A DNA stretch of 64,000 bases, taken from positions 2,340,501-2,404,500 of the forward strand of contig NZ_JAUSZF010000001.1 in NCBI RefSeq assembly GCF_030817315.1. The letters are read 5' to 3'. The first letter of the stretch is position 1; the number at the start of each line of letters is the position of its first letter. The position numbers and the translations under genes were made by a program. The notes beneath the pieces are model-generated. The model saw only the letters and a program-made list of their open reading frames with translations, had not been told where the DNA came from and made no database searches. This DNA comes from Sphingomonas faeni (lineage in GTDB: Bacteria; Pseudomonadota; Alphaproteobacteria; Sphingomonadales; Sphingomonadaceae). Positions 1 to 8,381 of the stretch are shown here, in pieces.

Positions 1-36
1 GTTGACCTTCCATCGACGCAGCGCCATCCAGAGCCG

Positions 37-726
37 ATGCTCCGTGCCCTTACCCTCTCGCTCGGCCAACTCACCGACCCGCCCGTTCTGCGCGTGTTCG
101 TGAAGTCGATGCTGACCACGCTGTTCGTCTTCGCGCTGCTCGGCGTCGGTACGTGGTGGGGCACGCAAGCCGCGTTGGCCGCGTGGCTTAACTGGCATGC
201 CGACGGCCTCGCCGCGGCGTTCGCGCTGTTCGTCACGATCCTGGCGCTGTGGCTATTGTTCCGCGCGGTCGCGATCGCCGTAGTCGGGATCTTCGCCGAC
301 GAGGTGGTCGCGGCGGTCGAGGCCCGGCATTATCCCGAAGCCCTGCGCACCGCCCGCCCCGTGCCCTTCGCGCGCAGCCTCGCCATGGGGCTCCGCTCGG
401 CGGGTCGCGTCGTTCTCGTCAATTTGGTGATGCTGCCGGTCTACATCGCGCTGCTTGTCACCGGGGTCGGCACGGCGGCCGCGTTCTTCGTCGTGAATGG
501 CTGGCTGCTCGGGCGCGATCTCGGCGACATGGTGGCGGCACGGCATATGGATGCGGCGGCGATGCGGGGCTGGCGTGCGACGACCAAGAGCGGGCGGTTC
601 GTGCTGGGGCTTGCGAACACCGGGCTGTTCGTGGTTCCGGTCCTCAACATCGCCGCGCCGGTTCTCGGCGCGGCGATGGCGACGCATTACTTCCACGCCC
701 GATATTCTCGCAAAGGCCGGCCATGA
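37..726 (+). CDS. EI24 domain (CysZ-like) inner-membrane protein
   Basis: Predicted 229-residue membrane protein of the EI24/CysZ superfamily. Hydrophobic segments lie at about residues 22-42, 58-86, 125-153 and 188-213. A conserved-looking loop with GWLLGRDLGDMVAARH near residue 155 is typical of EI24 proteins. CysZ is a sulfate permease in enterobacteria, but most alphaproteobacterial EI24 proteins have no proven substrate, so I do not assign one. The ATG is preceded by little sequence in the window, so the start is not tested by context. The stop overlaps the next start (ATGA), so the two genes are probably co-translated. Confidence 0.8.
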   Translation: MLRALTLSLGQLTDPPVLRVFVKSMLTTLFVFALLGVGTWWGTQAALAAWLNWHADGLAAAFALFVTILALWLLFRAVAIAVVGIFADEVVAAVEARHYPEALRTARPVPFARSLAMGLRSAGRVVLVNLVMLPVYIALLVTGVGTAAAFFVVNGWLLGRDLGDMVAARHMDAAAMRGWRATTKSGRFVLGLANTGLFVVPVLNIAAPVLGAAMATHYFHARYSRKGRP

Positions 727-1094
727 CGCGATTGACCACTATAGCCGTCGCGGTGGCGCTCGGCGGCGGACTGGCGGGCTGCGCGGCCCCGGTCGCCAAG
801 CCCGCCGTTGGACGCCCGGCGATCCCCTATACGAGCGTCGGCCTCGAACGCGTGCTGGGCCAGGACGCCGCCGGCTTGACCAAGCTGTTCGGCCAACCCG
901 ATGCCGACGTGCGTGAGGGCTCGGCACGAAAACTCCAGTTCCAGAGCGGGATCTGCGTGCTCGACGCGTATTTGTATCCCAAGGGATCCGACGCCCCCCG
1001 CGTCACCTACCTCGACGCCCGCGAACCCGACGGCAGCACGATCGACCGCGCGAGTTGTGTCGCCGCGCTGACTAGGCGCGAGGGGGGCAAGTAG
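723..1094 (+). CDS. Small outer-membrane-type lipoprotein
   Basis: Predicted 123-residue lipoprotein. The N-terminus MTRLTTIAVAVALGGGLAGC carries a signal peptide ending in a lipobox (LAGC, lipidated Cys20). The mature part resembles the short SmpA/OmlA-like lipoproteins (a GLTKLFGQPD segment followed by a Cys-containing beta-rich region), but I cannot place it in a named family with certainty. The ATG overlaps the stop of the EI24 gene by 4 nt, which fixes the start and suggests an operon. A longer upstream reading in this frame is only the shadow of the EI24 gene. Confidence 0.75.
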   Translation: MTRLTTIAVAVALGGGLAGCAAPVAKPAVGRPAIPYTSVGLERVLGQDAAGLTKLFGQPDADVREGSARKLQFQSGICVLDAYLYPKGSDAPRVTYLDAREPDGSTIDRASCVAALTRREGGK

Positions 1095-1284
1095 CGGCAG
1101 GCATCGCCCAGAGTCCCGACATTCAAGCGCCTCGGGATATTCTCACAAGCGGTCGTTCATTCAGATAGCAGCTAATTGCCTGCGAAGGCGGCCTGAGCAG
1201 GCAACCAGTCGGGGAGCTAATTACCGCGCCTGCCTTGGCAACTGCGCCAATGAGAGGATATCTAGCGCACGTACTGTAGGCGAG
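1095..1284. other. Intergenic stretch, lower GC
   Basis: About 190 bp between two convergent genes. No ORF, hairpin with T-tract or palindromic repeat is obvious. Base composition is visibly more AT-rich than the flanking genes and continues so into the next gene. Confidence 0.5.
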
Positions 1285-1617
1285 TTAGGTACAGCGCCGT
1301 TCGGGAACGAGTGATCCTGCCGGCAAGCGCGAGTCGCCAAGAATAGCGCAAGCCTTTCGACGCACATAAGCTTCGTGGGTAGCGGTGAGCTTGCCACCAT
1401 CTTGTTCTAACAGGGAGTCTGCTTCAGCACGTAAGGCAATAGCACGTTCCAGCTTGTTTGCTCGCATAGTCGGTGTCTCTGAAAGACCAAGTCTACCAGT
1501 CGTGCTAGGAAGCAACATGCTGTAATTAGGACCGTTCATGCTCATGGCGGGGCCCGTAATCTGTGCGGAAGCCGGGACTGTCACCAACACAAAAGCTAAG
1601 CCAATCAGAGTCCTCAT
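1285..1617 (-). CDS. Small secreted protein of unknown function
   Basis: Predicted 110-residue protein not recognised as a known family. It starts MRTLIGLAFVLVTVPASAQ, a clear Sec signal peptide with an AxA cleavage site. The mature part is about 90 residues, with a helical charged stretch (KLERAIALRAEADSLL) and two cysteines near the C-terminus (KACAILG and RRCT). A longer frame upstream (to 1752) adds a hydrophobic stretch. The ATG at 1617 is preferred because a GGAAGGG Shine-Dalgarno lies just upstream and the signal peptide begins there. Codon and base composition are less GC-rich than the neighbours, which suggests recent acquisition. Confidence 0.55.
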   Translation of the reverse strand: MRTLIGLAFVLVTVPASAQITGPAMSMNGPNYSMLLPSTTGRLGLSETPTMRANKLERAIALRAEADSLLEQDGGKLTATHEAYVRRKACAILGDSRLPAGSLVPERRCT

Positions 1618-1849
1618 TTTGAGCGCCCTTCCTAGATGGACCGTATCAAATAACCCTAGTCCTAAAATCACTAGAACTGAGATTGGTTGCGACAGGCGGG
1701 GAACGTTATGCCCAAACCCTGCCATTCCCAAGCTCCCAATAATACCAGTCAAAACGGTAGGCCCGCAATGTCGGTTATTGCCACCTGCCTTCTCGAAACA
1801 GCTCTTCCGCTAACCTCTCCATCACGGACGTCGCTTGATCGTCACGCGT

Positions 1850-2986
1850 CTACGCCGCGCAGGTCCATTCGGCGATGACGGAGTCGTCGACTTCCTGGGG
1901 TAGACGGCGGCGGCGCTCGGTCCGACAGCGTAGGTCGTCGAGCCGGGCCAGTGCCCATATCGCCGCGCCTCGGATCGAGGGGGCGGGGTCGTCGAGCAAC
2001 GCGGCGACCGCAGCGACCAGCGCCGGATCGCCGCTGTTACCCGCCGCGATCAGGGCGTTGCGGATCATCTTGGTGCGGCCGATGCGCTTGATCGGGGAGC
2101 CGGCGAAGACCGTGCGGAAGGTAGCGTCGTCGAGCGCGAGGATGTCGGCGAGTTCGGGCGCGACCAGTTCCGCGCGGGGGTGGAAGGCAAGGTTCGCGTT
2201 GGCGGCAACGGCGAACTTGTTCCAGGGGCACACGGCGAGGCAATCGTCGCAGCCGTAGATGCGGTTGCCGATCGCGGCGCGGAACTCGTGCGGGATCGGG
2301 CCGGCATGCTCGATCGTGAGGTAGGAGATGCAGCGACGGGCGTCGAGCTGGTACGGCCGTGGGAAGGCCGCGGTGGGACAGGCGGTCTGGCAGGCGTCGC
2401 AACTGCCGCAGGTGTCGACCCCGCCGCGGTCCGGCTCCAGGTCGAGCGTCGTGTAGATCGCGCCGAGGAACAGCCAGCTGCCATGCTCCCGGCTGACGAG
2501 ATTGGTGTGCTTGCCCTGCCAGCCCAGCCCGGCGGCTTCGGCAAGTGGCTTCTCCATGACCGGGGCGGTGTCGACGAACACTTTCAGGTCGAACGGCGGC
2601 AAATCGCGCCCGGCTTCCTGCGCCAACCAGCGGCCGAGCGCCTTCAATTGGCGTTTTACGACGTCGTGATAATCCGGGCCCTGCGCGTAGACCGAGATGC
2701 GCCCCACCCCGCCCTCGTCCGCCAGCCGCAGCGGATCGTCCTTCGGGGCGTAGCTCATGCCGAGCGCGATCACGCTGCGGACCTCGGGCCAGAGGCCGGC
2801 GGGGCTCTCGCGGTGGTGCTTGCGCTCCTCCATCCAGATCATGTCGCCGTGCCGCCCATCCGCGAGCCATTGGTGGAGCCGTTCGCCGGCACGTGGCGCT
2901 GCATCGGCGTGCGCGATTCCACAGGCCGCAAAACCCAATTCGGCCGCCTTGGCCTTAAGTCGGTGTTCCAGCTTGTCTTGCGCCAC
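1850..2986 (-). CDS. queG: Epoxyqueuosine reductase QueG
   Basis: Cobalamin- and Fe-S-dependent enzyme that reduces epoxyqueuosine to queuosine in the tRNA wobble position (cytosolic, last step of Q biosynthesis). It has 378 residues, a normal length. The N-terminal domain carries the conserved VDTAPVMEK segment near residue 138. Two 4Fe-4S clusters are visible: CGSCDACQTACP (Cys193, 196, 199, 203) and CDDCLAVCPWNKF (Cys246, 249, 253). The C-terminal 80 residues look like a HEAT-type repeat, as in other QueG proteins. It is divergent from the ABC transporter genes at 3025. No other queuosine gene is in the window. Confidence 0.93.
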   Translation of the reverse strand: MAQDKLEHRLKAKAAELGFAACGIAHADAAPRAGERLHQWLADGRHGDMIWMEERKHHRESPAGLWPEVRSVIALGMSYAPKDDPLRLADEGGVGRISVYAQGPDYHDVVKRQLKALGRWLAQEAGRDLPPFDLKVFVDTAPVMEKPLAEAAGLGWQGKHTNLVSREHGSWLFLGAIYTTLDLEPDRGGVDTCGSCDACQTACPTAAFPRPYQLDARRCISYLTIEHAGPIPHEFRAAIGNRIYGCDDCLAVCPWNKFAVAANANLAFHPRAELVAPELADILALDDATFRTVFAGSPIKRIGRTKMIRNALIAAGNSGDPALVAAVAALLDDPAPSIRGAAIWALARLDDLRCRTERRRRLPQEVDDSVIAEWTCAA

Positions 2987-3024
2987 GTCCGACCGCTACC
3001 ACGACGTCACCCTCGGGAGGAAGA

Positions 3025-3957
3025 TTGCGCGTGAACGATGAATGGGCGGTCACTGCGAGCGGGATCGTGAAGCGGTTCGACGATCGGCGCGTGGTCGATG
3101 GGGTGGATATCATGGTGCCGCGCGGCTCGGTGTACGGCGTGCTCGGGCCCAATGGCGCGGGCAAGACGACGACGCTGCGCATGCTGCTCGGGATCATCGA
3201 GCCCGACGAGGGATCGCGCACGCTGCTCGGCTACGACAATCCGCGCGAGGCGAGCGACCGGGTCGGCTATCTGCCCGAGGAGCGCGGGCTGTATCCGGCG
3301 ATGAAGGCGCGCGAGGCGATCGCGTTCCTGGGGGCGTTGCGCGGGCTCGACTGGAAGACCGGCCGCGAGCGTGCGGTGGTGCTGATGGAGGCCGCTGGCC
3401 TTGGCCATGCGGTCGACGAGAAGATCCGGAAATTGTCGAAGGGCATGGCGCAGCTGGTGCAGCTGCTCGGATCGGTGGTGCATCAGCCCGATCTGCTCGT
3501 GCTGGACGAGCCGTTTTCGGGGCTCGATCCGGTCAACCAGGAGCGGCTCGAGGCGCTGATCCTCGCCGAGCGGGACCGCGGCGCGACGATCCTGTTCTCG
3601 ACGCACATCATGAGCCATGCCGAGCGTCTGTGCGACCGGCTGGCGATCATTGCCGGCGGCAAGCGGCGGTTCGAGGGGACCGTGGCGGACGCGCGCGGAA
3701 TCCTGCCGCAGCGTGTGCATTATACGCCGCATCGGCCCGATCAGGCGATCCGCGGCGTGTTGCCGGCGGATGCCGTGGCGGACGGGGATAGCTGGCGGTT
3801 CGAACTGCCGAACGAGGGGATCGAGAGTTTGCTCGTGAGGTTGATCGACGCGGGGTACGGGATTTCGGGGCTGTCGATCGAACGGCCCGGGCTGCATGAG
3901 GCGTTCGTCCGGATCGTCGGCCAGCATGGCGACGTCGCGCAGGAGCAGGCGGCATGA
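3025..3957 (+). CDS. ABC exporter ATP-binding protein (NatA-like)
   Basis: ATPase subunit of an ABC-2 type exporter, about 310 residues. Walker A is GPNGAGKTT (residues 41-49), the signature is LSKGM (137-141) and Walker B is LLVLDEP (157-163), followed by an H-loop in STHIMSHAE. The C-terminal region matches the DUF4162 extension found in Na+/drug-type ABC-2 ATPases. A GGAGG at 3016-3020 serves either the TTG at 3025 (spacing 4) or the GTG at 3031 (spacing 10), so the first two residues are uncertain. The stop overlaps the permease start (ATGA). Substrate is unknown. Confidence 0.9.
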   Translation: MRVNDEWAVTASGIVKRFDDRRVVDGVDIMVPRGSVYGVLGPNGAGKTTTLRMLLGIIEPDEGSRTLLGYDNPREASDRVGYLPEERGLYPAMKAREAIAFLGALRGLDWKTGRERAVVLMEAAGLGHAVDEKIRKLSKGMAQLVQLLGSVVHQPDLLVLDEPFSGLDPVNQERLEALILAERDRGATILFSTHIMSHAERLCDRLAIIAGGKRRFEGTVADARGILPQRVHYTPHRPDQAIRGVLPADAVADGDSWRFELPNEGIESLLVRLIDAGYGISGLSIERPGLHEAFVRIVGQHGDVAQEQAA

Positions 3958-5189
3958 CGCGCTTCCGTCGGACGCTCCGCCAGACCTTCACGATCGCGCG
4001 GCGCGACTTCATCGCTACCGTCTTCACGCCGATCTTCCTGCTGTTCCTGTTCGCGCCGGTCATCATGGGATCGTTCGGCGCGATCGGTGGGCTGGGCGCG
4101 GCGAGCGTCAGCGGCGGTGCGCAGGACAAGACGCGGATCATCGCGATCGTCCCCGCCTCCACCGCGCGGCCGATCGACGAGGCCGACGCCCGGCTGCGCG
4201 GCATGTTCCGCGACGAGGAAGCTCCCCCCGAACTGTCGATCGTCGCACCGACTGCCGATCCGGCAGCGCAAGCGCGCGCGGCATTCGAGACGAAGGACAT
4301 CGATGCGTCCGCAGTGCTGTACGGCCCGCTCGACGCGCCGCAGATCCTGTACGGTCCGCGAGGGAAGCGCTCGGCGGATTATCTCGGGTTGCTCGCGCAG
4401 ACGACGCTGGCCGCGCAGAAGCTCGGCGGCACGCTGCCGACGATCGCGGCGACAAAGACGCGGATCACGCGTTCGACCACGTCGGTCGGGGGCCAGCACC
4501 AATCCGCCTTCTTCGCGGTGTTCGGGATCTTCTTCCTGACGCTGTTCCTGTCGGGCCAGGTCGTCGGCACGATGGCCGAGGAGCGCAACAACAAGGTGAT
4601 CGAGGTGCTGGCCGCTGCGGTACCCTTGGAGTCCGTGTTCTTTGGCAAGCTGATCGGGATGTTCGGCGTGGCGGTGCTGTTCGTCGCGTTCTGGGGCACG
4701 GTCGTCACGCAGATCACGTCGCTGATGCCCGCCGCCGCCGCGGTCGCGCTGGGCGACCTGACGCCCGCGGTCGGGGGTCCGATGTTCGCGCTGCTGTTCG
4801 CAGGCTATTTCAGCATGGCGTACCTGTTGTTGGGGTCGGTGTTCCTCGGCGTCGGCGCGCAGGCGTCGACGATGCGCGAGATCCAGATGCTGTCGCTGCC
4901 GATCACGATCCTGCAGGTGGCGATGTTCGGGCTCTCGTCCGCCGCGGTCTCGCGTCCGGGAAGCTGGATCGCAACGTTTGCCGAACTGTTCCCGCTGTCG
5001 TCGCCGTTCGCGATGGCCGGGCGTGCGGCGAACGCGCCGGAACTGTGGCCGCATGTCGCGGCGTTGGCGTGGCAGGCCTTGTGGGTGACGATCTTCATCA
5101 CGGTAGGCGCACGGCTGTTCCGGCGCGGGGTGCTGCAATCGGGCAGTGCGCGGCCGTTCTGGCGGCGGAAGGCGAAAGGGGCGGCGTAG
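3954..5189 (+). CDS. ABC-2 type exporter permease (NatB-like)
   Basis: Membrane partner of the preceding ATPase, 411 residues. It has an N-terminal transmembrane segment near residues 18-40, a long periplasmic domain to about residue 180, then five to six membrane segments containing the MAEERNNKVIEVL motif characteristic of NatB/ABC-2_3 permeases. The ATG overlaps the ATPase stop by 4 nt, so the two are translationally coupled. Sodium or small-molecule export is the family role. Nothing in the sequence identifies the substrate. Confidence 0.88.
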   Translation: MTRFRRTLRQTFTIARRDFIATVFTPIFLLFLFAPVIMGSFGAIGGLGAASVSGGAQDKTRIIAIVPASTARPIDEADARLRGMFRDEEAPPELSIVAPTADPAAQARAAFETKDIDASAVLYGPLDAPQILYGPRGKRSADYLGLLAQTTLAAQKLGGTLPTIAATKTRITRSTTSVGGQHQSAFFAVFGIFFLTLFLSGQVVGTMAEERNNKVIEVLAAAVPLESVFFGKLIGMFGVAVLFVAFWGTVVTQITSLMPAAAAVALGDLTPAVGGPMFALLFAGYFSMAYLLLGSVFLGVGAQASTMREIQMLSLPITILQVAMFGLSSAAVSRPGSWIATFAELFPLSSPFAMAGRAANAPELWPHVAALAWQALWVTIFITVGARLFRRGVLQSGSARPFWRRKAKGAA

Positions 5190-5218
5190 GTTTTGCAAAC
5201 CTTCCCCGCTCCCTCTCC

Positions 5219-5287
5219 CGTTCGCCCTGAGCGAAGTCGAAGGGTAAGTCCCGCACACAGGTGCTTCGACTTCGCTCAGCACGAACG
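5219..5287. repeat. Palindromic repeat, family F
   Basis: Imperfect inverted repeat: the left arm contains CTGAGCGAAGTCGAAG and the right arm CTTCGACTTCGCTCAG, with flanking CGTTCG/CGAACG. It lies between the ABC permease and the P450 gene. Similar GAGCGAAGTCGAAG elements are common in sphingomonads. Only one copy is seen here. Confidence 0.8.
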
Positions 5288-5302
5288 AAAATTGTGGCCC
5301 TA

Positions 5303-5317
5303 TTGACATAGGTGTCA
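5303..5317 (+). promoter_or_regulatory. Candidate operator / -35 region of the P450 gene
   Basis: TGACA-TAGG-TGTCA is a perfect 5-4-5 inverted repeat at 5304-5317, about 40 bp before the P450 start. Its left half overlaps a TTGACA -35-like hexamer (5303-5308). Dyads of this shape are typical of TetR- or MarR-type operators, but no regulator gene is adjacent. No convincing -10 box was found. Confidence 0.4.
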
Positions 5318-5355
5318 GCAGAGCCTCTCCTATGGCAAAACACGGGAGAGAGACG

Positions 5356-6594
5356 ATGGCGACTCTGGTGAGAGACGTGACGCAGGATGCGGTCGATCCG
5401 CTCGATGTAAGCCGTGCAGAGCTGTACCGCGACGATGTGTGGCAGGCGCCTTTCAAGACGCTGCGGGCCGAGTCTCCGGTCCACTATGTCGAGCATTCCG
5501 ACTACGGGCCGTACTGGTCCGTCTCGACCTACAAGGGCATCGTCGAGGTCGAGTCGCTCCCCGATCTTTATTCCTCCGAAGCGGGTGGAATCACGATCGC
5601 GGATTTCGTCGCCGAGCGCGATGTCCGCATGCCGATGTTCATCGCGCGGGACCGCCCAGTGCATACGGGTCAGCGCCGCACCGTCGCGCCTGCCTTCACG
5701 CCGAGCGAAATGACCCGGATGTCAGGCGATATCCGGCGGCGGACCGCGGATATGCTCGACAGCCTGCCGTGGAATACGCCGTTCGACTGGGTCGACACCG
5801 TCGCGATCGAACTGACCACACAGATGCTCGCGATCCTGTTCGACTTCCCTTGGGCGGACCGGCGGAAACTGACTTTGTGGTCGGACTGGGCGGGCGATAT
5901 CGAGATCGTGAAGAACGAGGAACTGCGCGGTCAGCGGCTCGCGCACATGTTCGAATGCGGCTCGTATTTCAAAAACCTCTGGGACGCGAAGATCGACAAG
6001 GATCCAACGCCCGACCTGATATCGATGATGATCCATTCGGACGCGATGAGCCACATGGATCACAACGAGTTCATCGGGAACCTCATCCTGCTGATCGTCG
6101 GCGGCAACGACACGACGCGCAATTCGATGTCCGCGCTGGCGTACGGCCTGGACAAATTTCCGGAATCGCGTGCGAAACTAGAGGCGGACCCGACGCTGAT
6201 CCCCAACGCGGTAAGCGAGATCCTCCGCTGGCAGACACCGCTCGCACATATGCGGCGAACCGCAACGGCGGATGCGGAATTGATGGGGCAGCAAATCAGG
6301 GCGGGGGACAAGCTCGCGCTCTGGTACATCTCGGCAAACCGCGACGAGAGCGTGTTCGGCGACGATGCAGACGTGATCGTGGTGGATCGGCCGAACGCGC
6401 GACGGCATCTGGCGTTCGGGCACGGCATCCACCGCTGCGTCGGCGCACGGCTGGCCGAAATGCAGATCGCGATTTTGCTGGAGGAAATGGCGGCGCGGCG
6501 AATGCGGATCAACGTGCTGGCGGAGCCTACGCGGGTCGCCGCGTGCTTCGTGCACGGGTATCGGACGCTGCCGGTCGAAATCAGCAAATACTGA
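5356..6594 (+). CDS. Cytochrome P450, CYP153-like alkane hydroxylase
   Basis: Soluble bacterial P450 of 412 residues. Conserved sites are visible: I-helix GGNDTTRN (249-256), ExxR (Glu288/Arg291), and heme-binding FGHGIHRCVG with Cys361 as thiolate ligand. The stretches LIVGGNDTTRNSMS, RWQTPLAHMRR and FVHGYRTLPV closely resemble CYP153 enzymes, which terminally hydroxylate medium-chain alkanes and fatty acids, so this subfamily is likely. The ATG at 5356 is preferred over 5332 because a GGGAGAGAG Shine-Dalgarno lies between them. No ferredoxin reductase is adjacent. A matching-type [2Fe-2S] ferredoxin lies 17 kb away at 23775. Confidence 0.9.
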   Translation: MATLVRDVTQDAVDPLDVSRAELYRDDVWQAPFKTLRAESPVHYVEHSDYGPYWSVSTYKGIVEVESLPDLYSSEAGGITIADFVAERDVRMPMFIARDRPVHTGQRRTVAPAFTPSEMTRMSGDIRRRTADMLDSLPWNTPFDWVDTVAIELTTQMLAILFDFPWADRRKLTLWSDWAGDIEIVKNEELRGQRLAHMFECGSYFKNLWDAKIDKDPTPDLISMMIHSDAMSHMDHNEFIGNLILLIVGGNDTTRNSMSALAYGLDKFPESRAKLEADPTLIPNAVSEILRWQTPLAHMRRTATADAELMGQQIRAGDKLALWYISANRDESVFGDDADVIVVDRPNARRHLAFGHGIHRCVGARLAEMQIAILLEEMAARRMRINVLAEPTRVAACFVHGYRTLPVEISKY

Positions 6595-6602
6595 CGGCCG
6601 AC

Positions 6603-6688
6603 CCCGTCATCCTGGCTCGACCAAGGATACAGAGCCACGCATGGCGCGCCCGATACTCTGGATCCTGACTTTCGTGAGGATGACGGGG
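6603..6688. repeat. Palindromic repeat, family E, copy 1
   Basis: Imperfect inverted repeat beginning CCCGTCATCCTGG and ending AGGATGACGGGG, with internal ATACAGAG/CTCTGGAT. It is related to the copy at 35417-35500 and to the variant at 22924-23012. It lies between the P450 and msrB genes. Confidence 0.75.
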
Positions 6689-6730
6689 CCTGTGTCGCAT
6701 CCTGTTCGCCGACGGAATCGTACTTATATC

Positions 6731-7234
6731 ATGTCCATGACCAACACGTCCCCAGATCGCCGCGCTTTCCTCACGCTTGCCGGGGCGGGTGTCGCCGGCT
6801 TTGCGCTATGGGGATGTTCGTCGCAGCCTGCGCAGGCGGCCGAGCGGTTCGAGGTCAACCTGACCGACGCGCAGTGGCGGAAGAAGCTGTCGCCGGATGC
6901 GTATAATACGTTGCGCAAGGAGGGCACCGAGCGGCCCTATTCCAGCCCGCTGAACGGCGAGCATCGCGCGGGGATCTTCTCGTGCGGCGGGTGTGCGTTG
7001 CCGGCGTTTTCGTCGAAGACCAAGTTCGAGAGTGGGACGGGGTGGCCGAGCTTCTGGCAGCCGTTGCCTAACGCGGTGCGGACGCGGGTGGATTCGACGC
7101 TGGGGATGGCGCGGACCGAGGTGCATTGTCGGCGGTGCGGGGGGCATTTGGGGCACGTGTTCGATGATGGGCCCAAGCCGACGGGCAAGCGGTATTGCAT
7201 GAATGGCGATGCGCTGACGTTTAGGGCTGCTTGA
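6731..7234 (+). CDS. msrB: Peptide-methionine (R)-S-oxide reductase, Tat-exported
   Basis: Reduces R-methionine sulfoxide in oxidised proteins. The N-terminus has a twin-arginine signal (DRRAFLTLAG, Arg10-Arg11) and an ALWGC lipobox-like site (Cys29), so the enzyme probably acts in the periplasm, possibly anchored as a lipoprotein. The MsrB fold is complete: zinc ligands in CGGC (Cys85, Cys88) and CRRC (Cys133, Cys136), the GTGWPSFW motif, and catalytic Cys156 in RYCMNGDAL. Length is 167 residues. A longer upstream reading comes from the family E repeat. The ATG at 6731 is followed 6 nt later by a second in-frame ATG, so the exact start could be either. Confidence 0.9.
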   Translation: MSMTNTSPDRRAFLTLAGAGVAGFALWGCSSQPAQAAERFEVNLTDAQWRKKLSPDAYNTLRKEGTERPYSSPLNGEHRAGIFSCGGCALPAFSSKTKFESGTGWPSFWQPLPNAVRTRVDSTLGMARTEVHCRRCGGHLGHVFDDGPKPTGKRYCMNGDALTFRAA

Positions 7235-7285
7235 GGGCGCTCGACCTGAGGTGGCCACCACGTATCTTACTAAGCACGTAAGACT

Positions 7286-7340
7286 TGTTCTCCCGCGAAG
7301 GCGGGAGTCCAGACTGGGCTCCCGCCTTCGCGGGAGAACA
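7286..7340. repeat. Palindromic repeat, family D, copy 1
   Basis: Near-perfect hairpin with TGTTCTCCCGCGAAGGCGGG on the left and its complement on the right, separated by a short AGTCCAGACTGGG-like centre. A second copy is at 56250-56329. Both copies sit next to a family C element. Confidence 0.85.
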
Positions 7341-7410
7341 AGGTGGCGGACGTAGCGGCTATTGGGAGCTAGCTCGCTCAAATAGTTCTCACACCACCCT
7401 CCCCTCAACA

Positions 7411-7513
7411 CCTCCCCGGCGAAGGCCGGGGTCCAGTTGGGAGACGTCGCTAACGGGGGTGGCGCGCTGTTACAGCGACCTTTCCAACTGGGCCCCGGCC
7501 TCCGCCGGGGAGG
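7411..7513. repeat. Palindromic repeat, family C, copy 1
   Basis: Arms contain CCCCGGCGAAGGCCGGGG and the complementary CCCCGGCCTCCGCCGGGG, with CCAGTTGG/CCAACTGG inside. The loop carries GCTAACG and a TTTCCAACTGGG segment shared with the copies at 16190 and 56113. Confidence 0.85.
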
Positions 7514-7627
7514 CGTTTATCGGGTTAGATTGCTGCGCTTGGCTGTCCCGGATAGCTCAGGCGTGGCCCAATGGCTATTTGTCGTCGACGTCGGAATAGC
7601 CTGGCATCACCCTGCAAAACCCAAACC

Positions 7628-8245
7628 TCAGTTCGCCTCGTTCACCAGCGTGAAGATGCCGCGGGGATCGGTTGGGCCGTGCTGGATCGTCGCAAGCTGT
7701 GCGGCGTTGGCGCGCTGCGTTGCGGTGATGGTGCGGGTGGCGCTGGCCATCTGATACGAGGGCTGCGCATCGAGCGTGTCGCCGGCAGGCGCGTGGCCCG
7801 AATAGATGAAGCCCTTGGTCGGATAAGCCGAGGTGCCGAGGCCGCCCTGCGGGCCGTACCAGACCTTGACCATGCTCCAGTCGCCGGCATCGGAAACATC
7901 GACCGCGCGGACGTTGGTCTCGACGGCACCGCGACGCGACCAGTTGGCGTGGGTAAGGAGGACTTCGCGGTCGCTGACGACCTTCGAGACCATCGCGACA
8001 TGGCCGACGCGCATCCGCGAGGTCGGCGAGAAGGCGAGGACGGAGCCGGCCTTCGGGGTGTGGCCGCGCTCGTAGCGACCCTCGGCCTGGCTCCACCAAG
8101 TGTTTGCGTTGCCACGGATTTCGATGCCGGACACCGAGCGGGCGAACGTGACACACTGCCAGAACTGGGCTGCTGCCGGTGTGGCCGTCATCAGGCCGCA
8201 CGATACCACCAGCGCAAAACGCGCTGCTAACGCCTTGAAATTCAT
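7628..8245 (-). CDS. Secreted CHAP-domain amidase
   Basis: Predicted exported cysteine peptidase/amidase acting on peptidoglycan, 205 residues. The Sec signal peptide ends at TPAAAQ (about residue 27). The CHAP domain follows directly: catalytic Cys31 in FWQCVTFAR, His82 in VGHVAMVSKV, and a polar third residue in THANW (Asn101). The segment after about residue 150 is not recognised. It is convergent with msrB across a repeat-filled gap. The role in wall remodelling is inferred from the family. Confidence 0.85.
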   Translation of the reverse strand: MNFKALAARFALVVSCGLMTATPAAAQFWQCVTFARSVSGIEIRGNANTWWSQAEGRYERGHTPKAGSVLAFSPTSRMRVGHVAMVSKVVSDREVLLTHANWSRRGAVETNVRAVDVSDAGDWSMVKVWYGPQGGLGTSAYPTKGFIYSGHAPAGDTLDAQPSYQMASATRTITATQRANAAQLATIQHGPTDPRGIFTLVNEAN

Positions 8246-8381
8246 CGAGACCCCCCGGCCAAAACCCGTTCGTCACAGTCTGGCTACGGGAGGTTCGAAT
8301 TAATTGAAACCCGGTCGGGAACCATATCCGACGAAGCGTGTTACCGCGCCGACCAACGCCCCGAACATGGCTCCGTAAGGC

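Larger units (their letters stand above)
7235..7627. other. Gene-free region filled by two palindromic repeats
   Basis: Nearly 400 bp between the convergent msrB and CHAP genes. It holds a family D palindrome (7286-7340) and a family C palindrome (7411-7513). No credible gene is seen. Confidence 0.7.

Noticed and set aside
249..722. Longer start for the lipoprotein gene inside the EI24 gene
   Set aside because: This is an out-of-frame reading of EI24; the lipoprotein begins with its signal peptide at 723.
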